Of a stretch of DNA of 50,801 bases, positions 31,506 through 38,966 are shown one piece after another. Within the stretch, counting starts at the first letter, position 1. Every line of letters begins with the position of its first letter. The translations under genes and the position numbers were made by a program. Source of the stretch: Lachnospiraceae bacterium UBA1759 (GTDB taxonomy: Bacteria; Bacillota; Clostridia; Lachnospirales; Lachnospiraceae); NCBI GenBank assembly GCA_002315555.1, contig DCHF01000035.1:1-50801 (forward strand), written 5' to 3'. A model generated the notes under the pieces. The model was not told the origin of the DNA and did not search any database. It saw nothing but the letters and a program-made list of their open reading frames with translations.

Positions 31506-32252
31506 TTATTCCGCTTTTTCTTTTTCGATCTGCTCCTTCGCCGCTTTCTCCTTCGCTGCCTTCTCCTGCGCCTTCTTGAGCACGAATACCGTCTCTTCAA
31601 ATTCCTCGAGCGCATCGTATCCGGCCTGTGTGGCACGATACACGCCGCGCGTCACCGGCTCGAACCAGCCGTAATAGTTGGCGTACAGGATCTCCCGGGC
31701 TTTGTGGATCCCGGAGACATCGGCCACCTTCTTCGGTGCGCCTTCCCCGCCGATCTCTAACAGCGCATCCAGTACAAGAAGCGCATCCTCCCGATAACCG
31801 GTCACCAGCTTAGTGCCGCGCACGCCGCCGATGTTATTCTTCACCTTCCTGCGGTGAAACTCCTTCTTTAACTGCCGGGTTTTCTTTTTATTCCGCCGCT
31901 GAAAAGCGGAAAGCTCCGCGACGACCGGCTCATTCAGCACCTTGACGTTCCCGGTCTTTTCCGAGACCGCGATCAAGCCGATGCCGAGCCGCTTTAAAAG
32001 ATACAGCTTGTCCCGGTATGCGTGCGAGCGGATATCCTTCGGCATAAATGTGCCGATGTACACCGTCTCCACGAGCTTCTGCCGAAGCGCCGCCTGCTGC
32101 ACCGCGCGGAAATCGATGTCCTGCTTAAGTTCAACCGCCGCGCCTTCACCGTCCCTCTCCATGTAAAGGTCGATTTCCTTGACCTCGCCGTCACAAACAT
32201 AGCCCTGCGACTCAAAATATTCTTTTATCGGGAGAAACAGATCCTTTTCCAT
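31506..32252 (-). CDS. DUF2161 protein with a PD-(D/E)XK-type nuclease fold
   Basis: A family predicted to be phosphodiesterases of the PD-(D/E)XK fold, with no settled function. The N-terminal half carries the likely catalytic core: GEVKEIDLYMERDG (Asp) followed by AAVELKQDIDFRAVQQAALR (the ExK motif and the usual Gln-rich helix). A basic linker (RRNKKKTRQLKKEFHRRKVK) and a C-terminal winged-helix-like part (KKVADVSGIHKAREILYANY) follow. The tail is Lys/Glu/Ala-rich coiled coil. The length is 248 residues. The ATG at 32252 has no ribosome site, and the promoter's -10 ends seven bases before it, so the mRNA seems leaderless. It follows a YjdF-like gene by 48 bases. Confidence 0.78.
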   Translation of the reverse strand: MEKDLFLPIKEYFESQGYVCDGEVKEIDLYMERDGEGAAVELKQDIDFRAVQQAALRQKLVETVYIGTFMPKDIRSHAYRDKLYLLKRLGIGLIAVSEKTGNVKVLNEPVVAELSAFQRRNKKKTRQLKKEFHRRKVKNNIGGVRGTKLVTGYREDALLVLDALLEIGGEGAPKKVADVSGIHKAREILYANYYGWFEPVTRGVYRATQAGYDALEEFEETVFVLKKAQEKAAKEKAAKEQIEKEKAE

Positions 32253-32259
32253 ACAGAAA

Positions 32260-32288
32260 AGTATACAATACGTGTTTTTATTTCACAA
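32260..32288 (-). promoter_or_regulatory. Promoter abutting the DUF2161 start codon
   Basis: Minus-strand -35 TTGTGA (32288-32283), 17-base spacer, -10 TATACT (32265-32260). Only seven bases separate the -10 from the ATG at 32252, so the first purine in the normal start window is the A of the ATG. This predicts a leaderless transcript, in keeping with the absence of a Shine-Dalgarno sequence. Confidence 0.68.
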
Positions 32289-32300
32289 GCGGAAAAATCT

Positions 32301-33200
32301 TTATTTTGCTTCCTGTTTTCTTCGCAGCTTTCTTGTTGTCCGTTCCTCTGCTTTTACGGAGATCCGCTGTAGATTATCCTCGATCCTTTGATTCTGCGCC
32401 TCCATTTCCTCATCGGTCAGCGGTTTTATCAGAAGCCGGTCATTCAATCGGTTCTCCTTGTTCTTCACCTCATGCACATAGCCGAATACCGAGAATACGA
32501 CTGCGCCGATAAAATTGACCATAAGGTCCTTCATCGTATCGATGATGCCGATATCCAGATACCCGTTCACAACGACCGTCTGCCCGTCCGCGGTCTCGAT
32601 CGTCGTTTTCACGATGTCCTTCAGCCAAATGGCCTTCTGCGAATTGTCCGGATCGAGCGTAACCGAGGAAATGCTGTTCACGATGAAATCCTTCTGCGTG
32701 TCCATATGGAAGAACGTATCCATGGAAAACTCAAAAAACTCCCATAATACGCCGATCGTCATAGAAAAGCAAAAGCCCATGAGCGCCACATAAAACGGGG
32801 ACAGCTGCAGGTTCTTACTGCCGCGATTAAGGATCTCGATCAGAGATACGCCGATGGCCGCGCACAAAAAGCCGTTGATCGTGTGAAGCATCGTGTCCCA
32901 GCCCGGAATTGCCGTGTAAAAATGATTGATCTCTCCGAGGATCTCCGCCGCAAAGATGAAGCAGTAAATAAAGATCTGGAGTACCGTCGGAATCCGGACG
33001 TGGAGCCACCCTTCAAGAAAGGACGGCACCAGAAACAGAGCCAGCGACAGAATACAGAACGCAAAGCTTTCGTAATTTCCCGCAAAAATACTGCGAACAG
33101 CCGTGAGGATCACCAGAATGCGAAGGATCGAGTAAATGATAAAGGCCTTCCGGTCCAGCATGATCCTGGACTTTAACCGGACGATAATATTTTGTTTCAT
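32301..33200 (-). CDS. YjdF-like (DUF2238) integral membrane protein
   Basis: A polytopic membrane protein of unknown function. Six or so hydrophobic segments are visible, among them FIIYSILRILVILTAVRSIF, LQIFIYCFIFAAEILGEINH and LMVNFIGAVVFSVFGYVHEV. Conserved polar positions within helices resemble the DUF2238/YjdF family: WDTMLHTINGFLCAAIG, GVLWEFFEFSMDTF and IIDTMKDLMVN. The C-terminal 70 residues are charged and cytosolic. The length is 299 residues. AAAGGAGG lies before the ATG at 33200. It stands directly after the tRNA-Val terminator with little room for its own promoter. The assignment is by pattern and should be read as moderate. Confidence 0.65.
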   Translation of the reverse strand: MKQNIIVRLKSRIMLDRKAFIIYSILRILVILTAVRSIFAGNYESFAFCILSLALFLVPSFLEGWLHVRIPTVLQIFIYCFIFAAEILGEINHFYTAIPGWDTMLHTINGFLCAAIGVSLIEILNRGSKNLQLSPFYVALMGFCFSMTIGVLWEFFEFSMDTFFHMDTQKDFIVNSISSVTLDPDNSQKAIWLKDIVKTTIETADGQTVVVNGYLDIGIIDTMKDLMVNFIGAVVFSVFGYVHEVKNKENRLNDRLLIKPLTDEEMEAQNQRIEDNLQRISVKAEERTTRKLRRKQEAK

Positions 33201-33226
33201 GAGTTATTCCTCCTTTCAGGGATAAC

Positions 33227-33260
33227 AAAAAAGCGCTCAAAAGAAAAGTCCCCTGAGCGC
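33227..33260 (-). terminator. Terminator after tRNA-Val
   Basis: On the minus strand GCGCTCA, a 14-base loop and TGAGCGC are followed by TTTTTT. It ends the tRNA unit 17 bases after the tRNA and lies 26 bases before the ATG of the YjdF-like gene. Confidence 0.8.
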
Positions 33261-33276
33261 TTTATAAAATAAAAAG

Positions 33277-33350
33277 TGGACGATACAGGACTCGAACCTG
33301 TGACCCTTCGCACGTCAAGCGAATGCTCATACCAGCTGAGCTAATCGTCC
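33277..33350 (-). tRNA. tRNA-Val (anticodon GAC)
   Basis: The minus strand folds as a full cloverleaf: acceptor GGACGAT with ATCGTCC, D stem GCTC/GAGC with the GG of its loop, anticodon stem TTCGC/GCGAA, loop TTGACGT (anticodon GAC, reading GTC and GTT valine codons), five-base variable loop GGGTC, and T stem ACAGG/CCTGT around TTCGAGT. The discriminator base is A. CCA is not encoded (CTT follows), so it is added enzymatically. It is 74 bases with the discriminator and stands alone with its own promoter and terminator. Confidence 0.96.
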
Positions 33351-33371
33351 ATTTGCAATACTGCAAGTGAT

Positions 33372-33400
33372 AATATAACATCCCCTGCAGTAAAAATCAA
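33372..33400 (-). promoter_or_regulatory. Promoter for tRNA-Val
   Basis: Minus-strand -35 TTGATT (33400-33395), 17-base spacer, -10 TATATT (33377-33372). Start of transcription is near 33365, about 15 bases before the 5' end of the mature tRNA. Confidence 0.8.
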
Positions 33401-33451
33401 GCACTTTTTGAAAGTTTCCGAAATCCGCGAAAAAATCGCGGAAGTTCAGAC

Positions 33452-35239
33452 TCACATCGGCTGATAAAGTTTCTTCTCCCACCCCGTGAGATCCTCGGGA
33501 TCTGCAGTCAGGCCCTCCTGCTTCAGCCAGATACGCATCATCTTCTTTCCGTGATTGTTCCAGGACGGATACTCAATAAGGGGCAGCTTCTCTCCGCTCA
33601 CGGTGCGTACGGTCACGGTGCCGTCACTGTTTAAGACCGGTGCGCTGTGATCCAGGACCGGATCGAAGGCTTCAAAGGATTCCGCCTCGCCCTCGTACGC
33701 ATACAGCATCGCGCCCTTCATGATCGCGACGCGGCCTTCATCGTCCGTTACGAACGGATGCGCAGTCATCTTTGCTGCCGGCTCTTCGAACCGGACGGTA
33801 AGTGCCTTGCCCGGACGAAGCAGCGCATCGTAATAGCCGTAGCCCTCCGGGATCGCCATACCGTTCACGGTGAAATTCTTTGCGTACTGCGGAACGCGGA
33901 TGTGGATGACCATCGGTTCCGCGTTGTCTGCGGTAAGCACACCGTTCTCGTAGTTGAAATGAATGCCGGAAAGCTCCGCCTCCGCATCCACGTGCATGTT
34001 TAAGAACAGCTGGCTGCCGTCCATCGTAAAGATGTAATTCGGCATCGTACCGACGATCTTCAAGAGCATCGGCGGGCAGCACGGACAATCGTGCCAGGCC
34101 CAGCGCTCGTAGGTACCGTCACTGACCAGCGGGTTTTCATAAGTGTAGCGGGTGAAATCCGCGGAGACCGATGCCGCGATCAGGTTCGTGAAGGTCATAT
34201 CGAGGACATCGAAAATGCCGGAGTCCTTTTTCAGCGTAAACAGTTCACGGCCGAAGAACGCCAGCGCAACACCCGCACAGGTCTCCAGATACGCGTCGTT
34301 CGGAAGCTCATACTGATAACCGAAGCGTTCATTGTCCCGGAATGCACCGACGCCGCCGGAAATGTGCAGCTTGGTTTCAGCGATATTGGCCCAGATCTTT
34401 TCCGCAGCCGTTTTCAGACCCTCATCCCCGTAGTAACGGGAAACAGATGCCATGCCCGCATAGAATAACGCCGCACGGACCGCGTGGCCCACTGCCTCAT
34501 CCTGCTCTCTTGCCGGCCGATGGTCCTGCGAATACTCCCCGAGATAAGGCGGGAACTGGTGCCGCCCCTGATGATCACCCTTGTAATCGACCATGAGCTT
34601 TGCAAGCATCGCATACTCGCCCGGCTTCGCGCCGACTTTTTCCGCAAGTTCCGGCTCCTCCTGAAGAAGCTCCTCGAGCTCCACCAGTGCCATCTCCGTC
34701 ACCGCATGCTCGCAGACGACCTTCCACTTTTCCCCGTGATTCACATGGTTTACATAGTAGTTCGCTGCCTTGACCGCACACTGAAGAAGCGCCGTCTTAT
34801 CTGTGGCCCGGTAGTGATGCACACCTGCTTCCACCAGACAGCCGGTATTATAGATCTCATGCTGCCAAAGCGCGCTGCCGCCGTTTAAGCCGAAGCGCAT
34901 TTTCGGGCGCATCAGCGTGGTGAACGGATTCACAAATCCCTCCGGATCCGCGGCCTGTGCCTGCTTTATGACCGCGATGATCGCGTCCATGCGGGCATCG
35001 AGTTCTTCGTTATACTCCCGGCCGATGAGATCGGAAATACCGGTTATACACTCGCAGATCAGCCCGTGAAACCACGGAAAACCGTTATGTCCGCCGGTCA
35101 TTCCCGCGGAAACACGGCGGTAATTGTCAAGCGCACCGACCTTCTCAAATTTATCCAGAATATCGAATGCGGAGATCTCACGGATGCTCTTTTCAAACGG
35201 TGCAAACCGCGCGTCCTTTAGTTTCACATAATCAGCCAT
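33452..35239 (-). CDS. Glycoside hydrolase family 127 (beta-L-arabinofuranosidase-like)
   Basis: The GH127 family uses a zinc-bound Cys nucleophile to remove beta-L-arabinofuranose. The signature is complete: YLETCAG gives Glu319 and Cys321, and HDCPCCPPML gives Cys385, Cys387 and Cys388, matching the Glu/Cys/Cys/Cys zinc site known in HypBA1. An (alpha/alpha)6 barrel comes first (WQHEIYNTGCLVEAGVHHYR; ISGGVGAFRDNERFGYQYEL). C-terminal beta domains follow (VMIHIRVPQYAKNFTVNG-like region). I chose ATG 35239 (MADYVKLKDARFAPF), with AGGAG seven bases upstream, over a frame 20 codons longer that overlaps the promoter. The product is 595 residues with no signal peptide, so it is probably cytosolic. 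The natural substrate is inferred only. Confidence 0.9.
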   Translation of the reverse strand: MADYVKLKDARFAPFEKSIREISAFDILDKFEKVGALDNYRRVSAGMTGGHNGFPWFHGLICECITGISDLIGREYNEELDARMDAIIAVIKQAQAADPEGFVNPFTTLMRPKMRFGLNGGSALWQHEIYNTGCLVEAGVHHYRATDKTALLQCAVKAANYYVNHVNHGEKWKVVCEHAVTEMALVELEELLQEEPELAEKVGAKPGEYAMLAKLMVDYKGDHQGRHQFPPYLGEYSQDHRPAREQDEAVGHAVRAALFYAGMASVSRYYGDEGLKTAAEKIWANIAETKLHISGGVGAFRDNERFGYQYELPNDAYLETCAGVALAFFGRELFTLKKDSGIFDVLDMTFTNLIAASVSADFTRYTYENPLVSDGTYERWAWHDCPCCPPMLLKIVGTMPNYIFTMDGSQLFLNMHVDAEAELSGIHFNYENGVLTADNAEPMVIHIRVPQYAKNFTVNGMAIPEGYGYYDALLRPGKALTVRFEEPAAKMTAHPFVTDDEGRVAIMKGAMLYAYEGEAESFEAFDPVLDHSAPVLNSDGTVTVRTVSGEKLPLIEYPSWNNHGKKMMRIWLKQEGLTADPEDLTGWEKKLYQPM

Positions 35240-35270
35240 TGTGCTTCTCCTACTGTGTAATGCTGACTTA

Positions 35271-35299
35271 AACTTACGGATCTTCAGGCCAAAAGTCAA
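35271..35299 (-). promoter_or_regulatory. Promoter for the GH127 gene
   Basis: Minus-strand -35 TTGACT (35299-35294), 17-base spacer, weak -10 TAAGTT (35276-35271). The weak -10 suggests a need for activation. It supports the start at 35239. Confidence 0.55.
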
Positions 35300-35334
35300 G
35301 AATGATACCGCGTTTTTCCGATATATTACAACAT

Positions 35335-35349
35335 CCGATTGAGAATCGG
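35335..35349. repeat. Palindrome upstream of the GH127 promoter
   Basis: CCGATT GAG AATCGG, six-base arms around three bases, lies about 36 bases upstream of the -35, near -75. There is no U-run, so it is not a terminator. The position suits an activator or regulator site for the weak GH127 promoter. Confidence 0.45.
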
Positions 35350-35352
35350 CCT

Positions 35353-35385
35353 AAAAAGGGACCGCCCCCCAAAAAGGAGCGGTCC
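35353..35385 (-). terminator. Terminator after queT
   Basis: On the minus strand GGACCGC and its partner GCGGTCC enclose a T/G-rich loop, followed by CTTTTTAG. It lies 23 bases after the queT stop and ends the rfbG-GT2-SDR-queT unit. Confidence 0.8.
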
Positions 35386-35407
35386 GATATTGGATCTGCT
35401 TATCAAA

Positions 35408-35893
35408 TCATTTCATCCAGGTATGATTGCCGTACTTCTTCATTGCCGCATGCAGGATGAGGCCAAGGATGCCGACGGAAATGAATTCACCGGCAAAAAC
35501 GGTCAGGAATAAGAACCACATCGCGTCCGGCGCTCCGTAAACATAACGGAGAACAAACGGAACGATGATCGTATTCGCTGCGATGGGCGGAATGACGGCC
35601 AGGAAGCGGTTCTTTCTGAACGCATAAGTTCCGAGTGCGCCGATCAGGGTCGCGATCGAGCCGAAGACCACATCCCACAGGGCGCAGCCGGTGAGGATAT
35701 TGGACAGCAGGCAGCCTACGAAAAGGCCCGGGATCGCTGCCGGGAAGAAACACGGAAGCACGCAGAGCATTTCGGAAAAACGGACTTGGATCACGCCGCT
35801 CGCAAGACCGAGAAGGTTGCAGATATACGTGAGGACAACATACAGGGCAGCGATCATACCGCCGAGGGCAATGTACTTTACAGACTTATTCAA
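35408..35893 (-). CDS. queT: Queuosine precursor transporter, QueT family (ECF S-component)
   Basis: A small membrane protein that captures preQ1 or a related precursor for tRNA queuosine synthesis, thought to work with a shared ECF energising module. Five or so hydrophobic helices lie in 161 residues. The family pattern is YVVLTYICNLLGLASGVIQV then RFSEMLCVLPCFFPAAIPGL and GCLLSNILTGCALWDVVFGS. The start codon is TTG with AAAGGAG nine bases upstream. A preQ1-I riboswitch candidate covers that ribosome site, which independently supports the function. It is last in a sugar-nucleotide/glycosyltransferase run, 56 bases after the SDR gene. No other queuosine gene lies in the window. Confidence 0.92.
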   Translation of the reverse strand: MNKSVKYIALGGMIAALYVVLTYICNLLGLASGVIQVRFSEMLCVLPCFFPAAIPGLFVGCLLSNILTGCALWDVVFGSIATLIGALGTYAFRKNRFLAVIPPIAANTIIVPFVLRYVYGAPDAMWFLFLTVFAGEFISVGILGLILHAAMKKYGNHTWMK

Positions 35894-35901
35894 TTTTCAA
35901 A

Positions 35902-35946
35902 TCTCCTTTAGTTTTGTTTTAAGTGAGGAAGGTCTCGAACTCACTC
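35902..35946 (-). promoter_or_regulatory. preQ1-I riboswitch candidate controlling queT
   Basis: On the minus strand AGTGAG (35945-35940) pairs with CTCACT (35927-35922) around the 12-base loop TTCGAGACCTTC. The tail TAAAACAAAACTAAAGGAG follows directly. Stem length, 12-base loop with leading TTC, A-rich tail and terminal ACTAAAGG fit the compact preQ1-I aptamer. The loop CCTT can pair with AAGG of the ribosome site, which predicts that ligand binding blocks translation. The riboswitch begins four bases after the upstream SDR stop. Confidence 0.75.
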
Positions 35947-35949
35947 TTT

Positions 35950-36858
35950 TTATTTCCGGATCCACGCTACGGTTTCGCGGATGCCGTCTTCAAACGAATA
36001 CTCCGGTTCAAATCCGGTGTCTGCCACCAGATCGGAAATATCCGCCTCGAGATGCATGACCTGATTCGGATAATACGGAATGCCGCCAAAGACGAGTTCC
36101 CGTTCCGGACAGACGATGTCACGCATGGTTTCAATGTAGCTTCGCAGTGTGCGCGTTTTTCCGGTGCCCGCTACATAAACGGCACCGTCACGCCCCTTCT
36201 CTGCCACAAGGACAAAGATGCGGGCCAGATCCTTTGTGTAAATATAATCCCAGATCTGGTCACCTTTTGTGAACTGCCTCTCTTCACCGTTCAGAAAGGC
36301 CTTCAGCGTACCCATGACCATAGTACGATCGGCATCGCCGGGGCCAAAGGAACTTACGATCCTTACCCACACATGACGAATGCCCTTTTCTTTGCAGAGC
36401 GCGCGGCTTTCGCGTCCCGCATCGAGCTTTGCCATGCCGTATTCATTGTCCGGGGCACAGGGCAGGTCCGGTGAAAGGATCCCTTCCACATGACCGAATT
36501 CGCTCTGCGAGCCCGCACCCACAAACACGGAGCATCCCAGTGCTTCCGCAAGCTCCACGGCGTCTAATGTATACCGTACGTTCTTCTGTTGTTCCTCACG
36601 ATCCAGACGGGAAGCACCGTAGGTGCCGGTCCATCCGAAATGGTAGAACACATCGTAATCGTGCGGAAGCGACGAAAGCCTGTGAAGCTCGTGAAGCTCA
36701 CACTCCACGACTTCCACGCCCGGGACGCCGCGAACAATGTCCGCGCGGGATGAGCCCGGACGGATCACTGCCGTAACCTTTGTGCCCTGTTCGGAAAGCG
36801 CACGGATCAGGGCTGCTCCCACGCCACCGGTCGGGCCGGTGATCAGTACCTTCTTCAT
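35950..36858 (-). CDS. NAD(P)-dependent epimerase/dehydratase (extended SDR)
   Basis: A Rossmann-fold enzyme that probably acts on a nucleotide sugar. The cofactor motif is ITGPTGGVGAALIRALSEQG. VGAGSQSEFGHVEG gives the catalytic Ser region and NEYGMAKLDAG the YxxxK pair. The C-terminal part (GDQIWDYIYTKDLARIFVLV; YVAGTGKTRTLRSYIE) is typical of sugar-nucleotide epimerases and reductases. The length is 302 residues. It follows the GT2 gene by 12 bases, and the run starts with a CDP-glucose 4,6-dehydratase, so reduction or epimerisation of a CDP-4-keto-6-deoxy sugar is a reasonable guess. AAGGAG lies before the ATG. Confidence 0.85.
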   Translation of the reverse strand: MKKVLITGPTGGVGAALIRALSEQGTKVTAVIRPGSSRADIVRGVPGVEVVECELHELHRLSSLPHDYDVFYHFGWTGTYGASRLDREEQQKNVRYTLDAVELAEALGCSVFVGAGSQSEFGHVEGILSPDLPCAPDNEYGMAKLDAGRESRALCKEKGIRHVWVRIVSSFGPGDADRTMVMGTLKAFLNGEERQFTKGDQIWDYIYTKDLARIFVLVAEKGRDGAVYVAGTGKTRTLRSYIETMRDIVCPERELVFGGIPYYPNQVMHLEADISDLVADTGFEPEYSFEDGIRETVAWIRK

Positions 36859-36870
36859 CTCAAGATCTCC

Positions 36871-37848
36871 TTAAGCTTCGGAATCCCCATGCTCTTCTTC
36901 CGTCTCCGTCACCGTCCAGCTGCCCACGCGCTCTTCTTCAATGACGAGCGGGCGATGCATAGAACGGGTATTGATACTCAGAATGTACTCACCCATGATG
37001 CCGATGAACAGGAGCTGCAGGCAGCCCAGAAGGCACATGATGATGATGAGCGGCGCCATGCCGGCCTGGAATTCATACCAGTTCACCAGTTTTTTGATGA
37101 AGAAGACGATCGCGGTAACGAAGCTGACAAATGCGCCGAAGAAACCGCAGAACGTGGCAAGACGAAGACCGATCTTCGTGTACGACGTGAAGCTTAACAT
37201 CATACCGTCATATAGGGTATACCAGTTATTGCTGCTTCTTCCGCCCGCACGGAGCGCCTGCGTGAACTCGATGTCCTTTCTGCGGAAACCAAGCTCCGCA
37301 ACCACGCCGCGAAGGAACGGTGTGGGATCATCCAGCTGCTTCATGACTTCGATGAACTTGCGGTCAAACAGTCCAAAGCCGCTGAACTGCTCGATCATTT
37401 CCACCTGTGAAAACTTCTTGATGGTCTTGTAGTACATCTTTCTCAGGAAGTAAATGAATTTACTCTCCCGGCTGCTGGATTTGATGCCGCAGACGATCTT
37501 ATAGCCCTCTTCCCATGCATGAACGAATTCGCGGATCATTTCGACCGGTTCCTGGAAATCACAGGCCATTAAGACCGCGCAATCACCGGTCGCCTGCATG
37601 ACACCGTAATACGGTGAATTGAACTGGCCAAAGTTCTTGGCATTGAAAATGCCTTTGATCTTATCGTTTGATGCCGCGAGTACGCGGATGATGTCACGGG
37701 TGCGGTCTCTGGAATCATTATCGATGAAAATGATCTCATAATCGCACTCGGGAAGGTACGTCTCAAACTCATTAATGATCGCTTTGCTCATTGCCTCAAC
37801 GTTTTCTTCTTCGTTAAAGCAGGGAACAACCACGCTGACTTTCTTCAT
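36871..37848 (-). CDS. GT2 glycosyltransferase with C-terminal membrane anchor (polyprenyl-phosphate type)
   Basis: A DPM1/GtrB-like enzyme: such proteins move a sugar from a nucleotide donor to polyprenyl phosphate. The GT-A domain begins KVSVVVPCFNEEENVEAMSK and has IIFIDNDSRDRTRDI, IKGIFNAKNFGQFNSPYYGV and LMACDFQEPVEMI (Asp pair). QFSGFGLFDRKFIEVMKQ is the usual acceptor-side region. Two membrane helices follow (FCGFFGAFVSFVTAIVFFIK; PLIIIMCLLGCLQLLFIGIM), then the short GEYILSINTRSMHRPLVIEE tail typical of this class. The length is 325 residues. AAAGGAG lies before the ATG. It sits between rfbG and an SDR, which suggests a deoxysugar-lipid intermediate for surface glycan; that is inference. 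Confidence 0.9.
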   Translation of the reverse strand: MKKVSVVVPCFNEEENVEAMSKAIINEFETYLPECDYEIIFIDNDSRDRTRDIIRVLAASNDKIKGIFNAKNFGQFNSPYYGVMQATGDCAVLMACDFQEPVEMIREFVHAWEEGYKIVCGIKSSSRESKFIYFLRKMYYKTIKKFSQVEMIEQFSGFGLFDRKFIEVMKQLDDPTPFLRGVVAELGFRRKDIEFTQALRAGGRSSNNWYTLYDGMMLSFTSYTKIGLRLATFCGFFGAFVSFVTAIVFFIKKLVNWYEFQAGMAPLIIIMCLLGCLQLLFIGIMGEYILSINTRSMHRPLVIEEERVGSWTVTETEEEHGDSEA

Positions 37849-37892
37849 AAAACTCCTTTAGCGGCTCCGCGGCCGTTCTTACGGCCTGAAAT

Positions 37893-38933
37893 TTAGCGGA
37901 TGAAATCGCTGATCTGATCTTTTACACACTGCACACGTTCTTCGGACTTTGCAAACTCCACGGTACGGCGTACCGCTTCCTCCACGTTCCAGACCGGATG
38001 CCAGCCGAAGGTCTCTTTGATCTTCGTGTTGTCAAGCTTCAGGAATCCCGCCTCGTGGGGGCCACCCGCAAACAGGTTTTCCCAGGTCTGGCCATCGCCC
38101 CAGTACTTGCAGAAAAGATCCGCAATGTGACCGGTGGTGAGACAGTCGGTATCGTCCGGACCGACATTGTAATAGCCGGCAAGCGACAGATTCCCGTACT
38201 GCTCTTTCACGATCATCAGGTAAACAAGAAGCGGTTCCAGCACATGCTGATACGGACGTGTGGAATACGGGTTCCGGACCTTGATGCTCTCTTTTTTCAG
38301 TGCGGCGCGGATACAGTCCGGAATGATCCGGTCCTTCGCGTAGTCGCCTCCGCCGATGACATTGCCCGCACGCGCAGTGGAGACCGCGATTCCCATGGCG
38401 TCCAGGAAGGATTTCTTGTAACTGTGGGTCACAAGCTCCGAACAGGATTTGGAATTGGAATAGGGGTCATAGCCGTCCAGCCGGTCGTCTTCCCGGTAGC
38501 CGCGCTCCCATTCGAAATTCTCATAGACCTTATCCGTCGTCACGTTCAGAACGGATCGCACGGACGTAGTCATGCGCACACACTCCATCAGATGGACCGT
38601 GCCCATGACATTGGAAGCGTATGTGCCGACCGGATCATAGTACGACACCCGGACGATGGGCTGTGCCGCAAGATGCAGCACGATCTCCGGCTGTGTCTTC
38701 CGGAAGACCTCCATCAGATGAGGAAGGTCGCAGACATCGCCGATCACATGCTTTTCACCGAGACGCTCTGCGAGCCCGAGCTCCGTAAAGAGGTTCGGAT
38801 CCGTGGGCGGCACCAGAGAATAGCCGGTCACGTCCGCGCCTGCGTCAAGCAGGATCTCCGTCAGCCAGCTGCCTTTGAAACCGGTGTGTCCGGTGATCAG
38901 TACTTTTTTATTTTTAAAAAAACCAAGATCCAT
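37893..38933 (-). CDS. rfbG: CDP-glucose 4,6-dehydratase
   Basis: An extended SDR that converts CDP-glucose to CDP-4-keto-6-deoxyglucose, the entry to CDP-linked deoxysugars. The signature start is KKVLITGHTGFKGSWLTEIL. VLHLAAQPIVRVSYYDPVGT, LNVTTDKVYENFEWERGYRE, YDPYSNSKSCSELV (the YxxxK pair) and ARAGNVIGGGDYAKDRIIPD follow in family order. I chose ATG 38933 (MDLGFFKNKK); the in-frame TTG at 38951 has no better ribosome site. The product is 346 residues. A strong promoter lies upstream. The usual partner, glucose-1-phosphate cytidylyltransferase, is not in the window, so the donor must be made by a distant gene. Confidence 0.92.
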   Translation of the reverse strand: MDLGFFKNKKVLITGHTGFKGSWLTEILLDAGADVTGYSLVPPTDPNLFTELGLAERLGEKHVIGDVCDLPHLMEVFRKTQPEIVLHLAAQPIVRVSYYDPVGTYASNVMGTVHLMECVRMTTSVRSVLNVTTDKVYENFEWERGYREDDRLDGYDPYSNSKSCSELVTHSYKKSFLDAMGIAVSTARAGNVIGGGDYAKDRIIPDCIRAALKKESIKVRNPYSTRPYQHVLEPLLVYLMIVKEQYGNLSLAGYYNVGPDDTDCLTTGHIADLFCKYWGDGQTWENLFAGGPHEAGFLKLDNTKIKETFGWHPVWNVEEAVRRTVEFAKSEERVQCVKDQISDFIR

Positions 38934-38966
38934 ATGTGCACACTTTTCCAATTTATTTAGAGTGTA

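Noticed and set aside
33424..33442. TCCGCGA/TCGCGGA hairpin as a terminator for the GH127 gene
   Set aside because: The stem is seven base pairs and is followed by ATTTCGG on the coding strand, with no U-run. It may still stop some transcripts but I do not call it.
7683..35239. A polysaccharide-utilisation locus made of GH35, GH9 and GH127
   Set aside because: The three genes are 13 kb and 8 kb apart, in separate transcription units among housekeeping genes, with no transporter, binding protein or sensor beside them.
37870..37892. GGCCGT/ACGGCC hairpin between rfbG and the GT2 gene
   Set aside because: A six-base-pair stem with a four-base loop and no U-run; too slight to call a terminator, and the genes appear co-transcribed.
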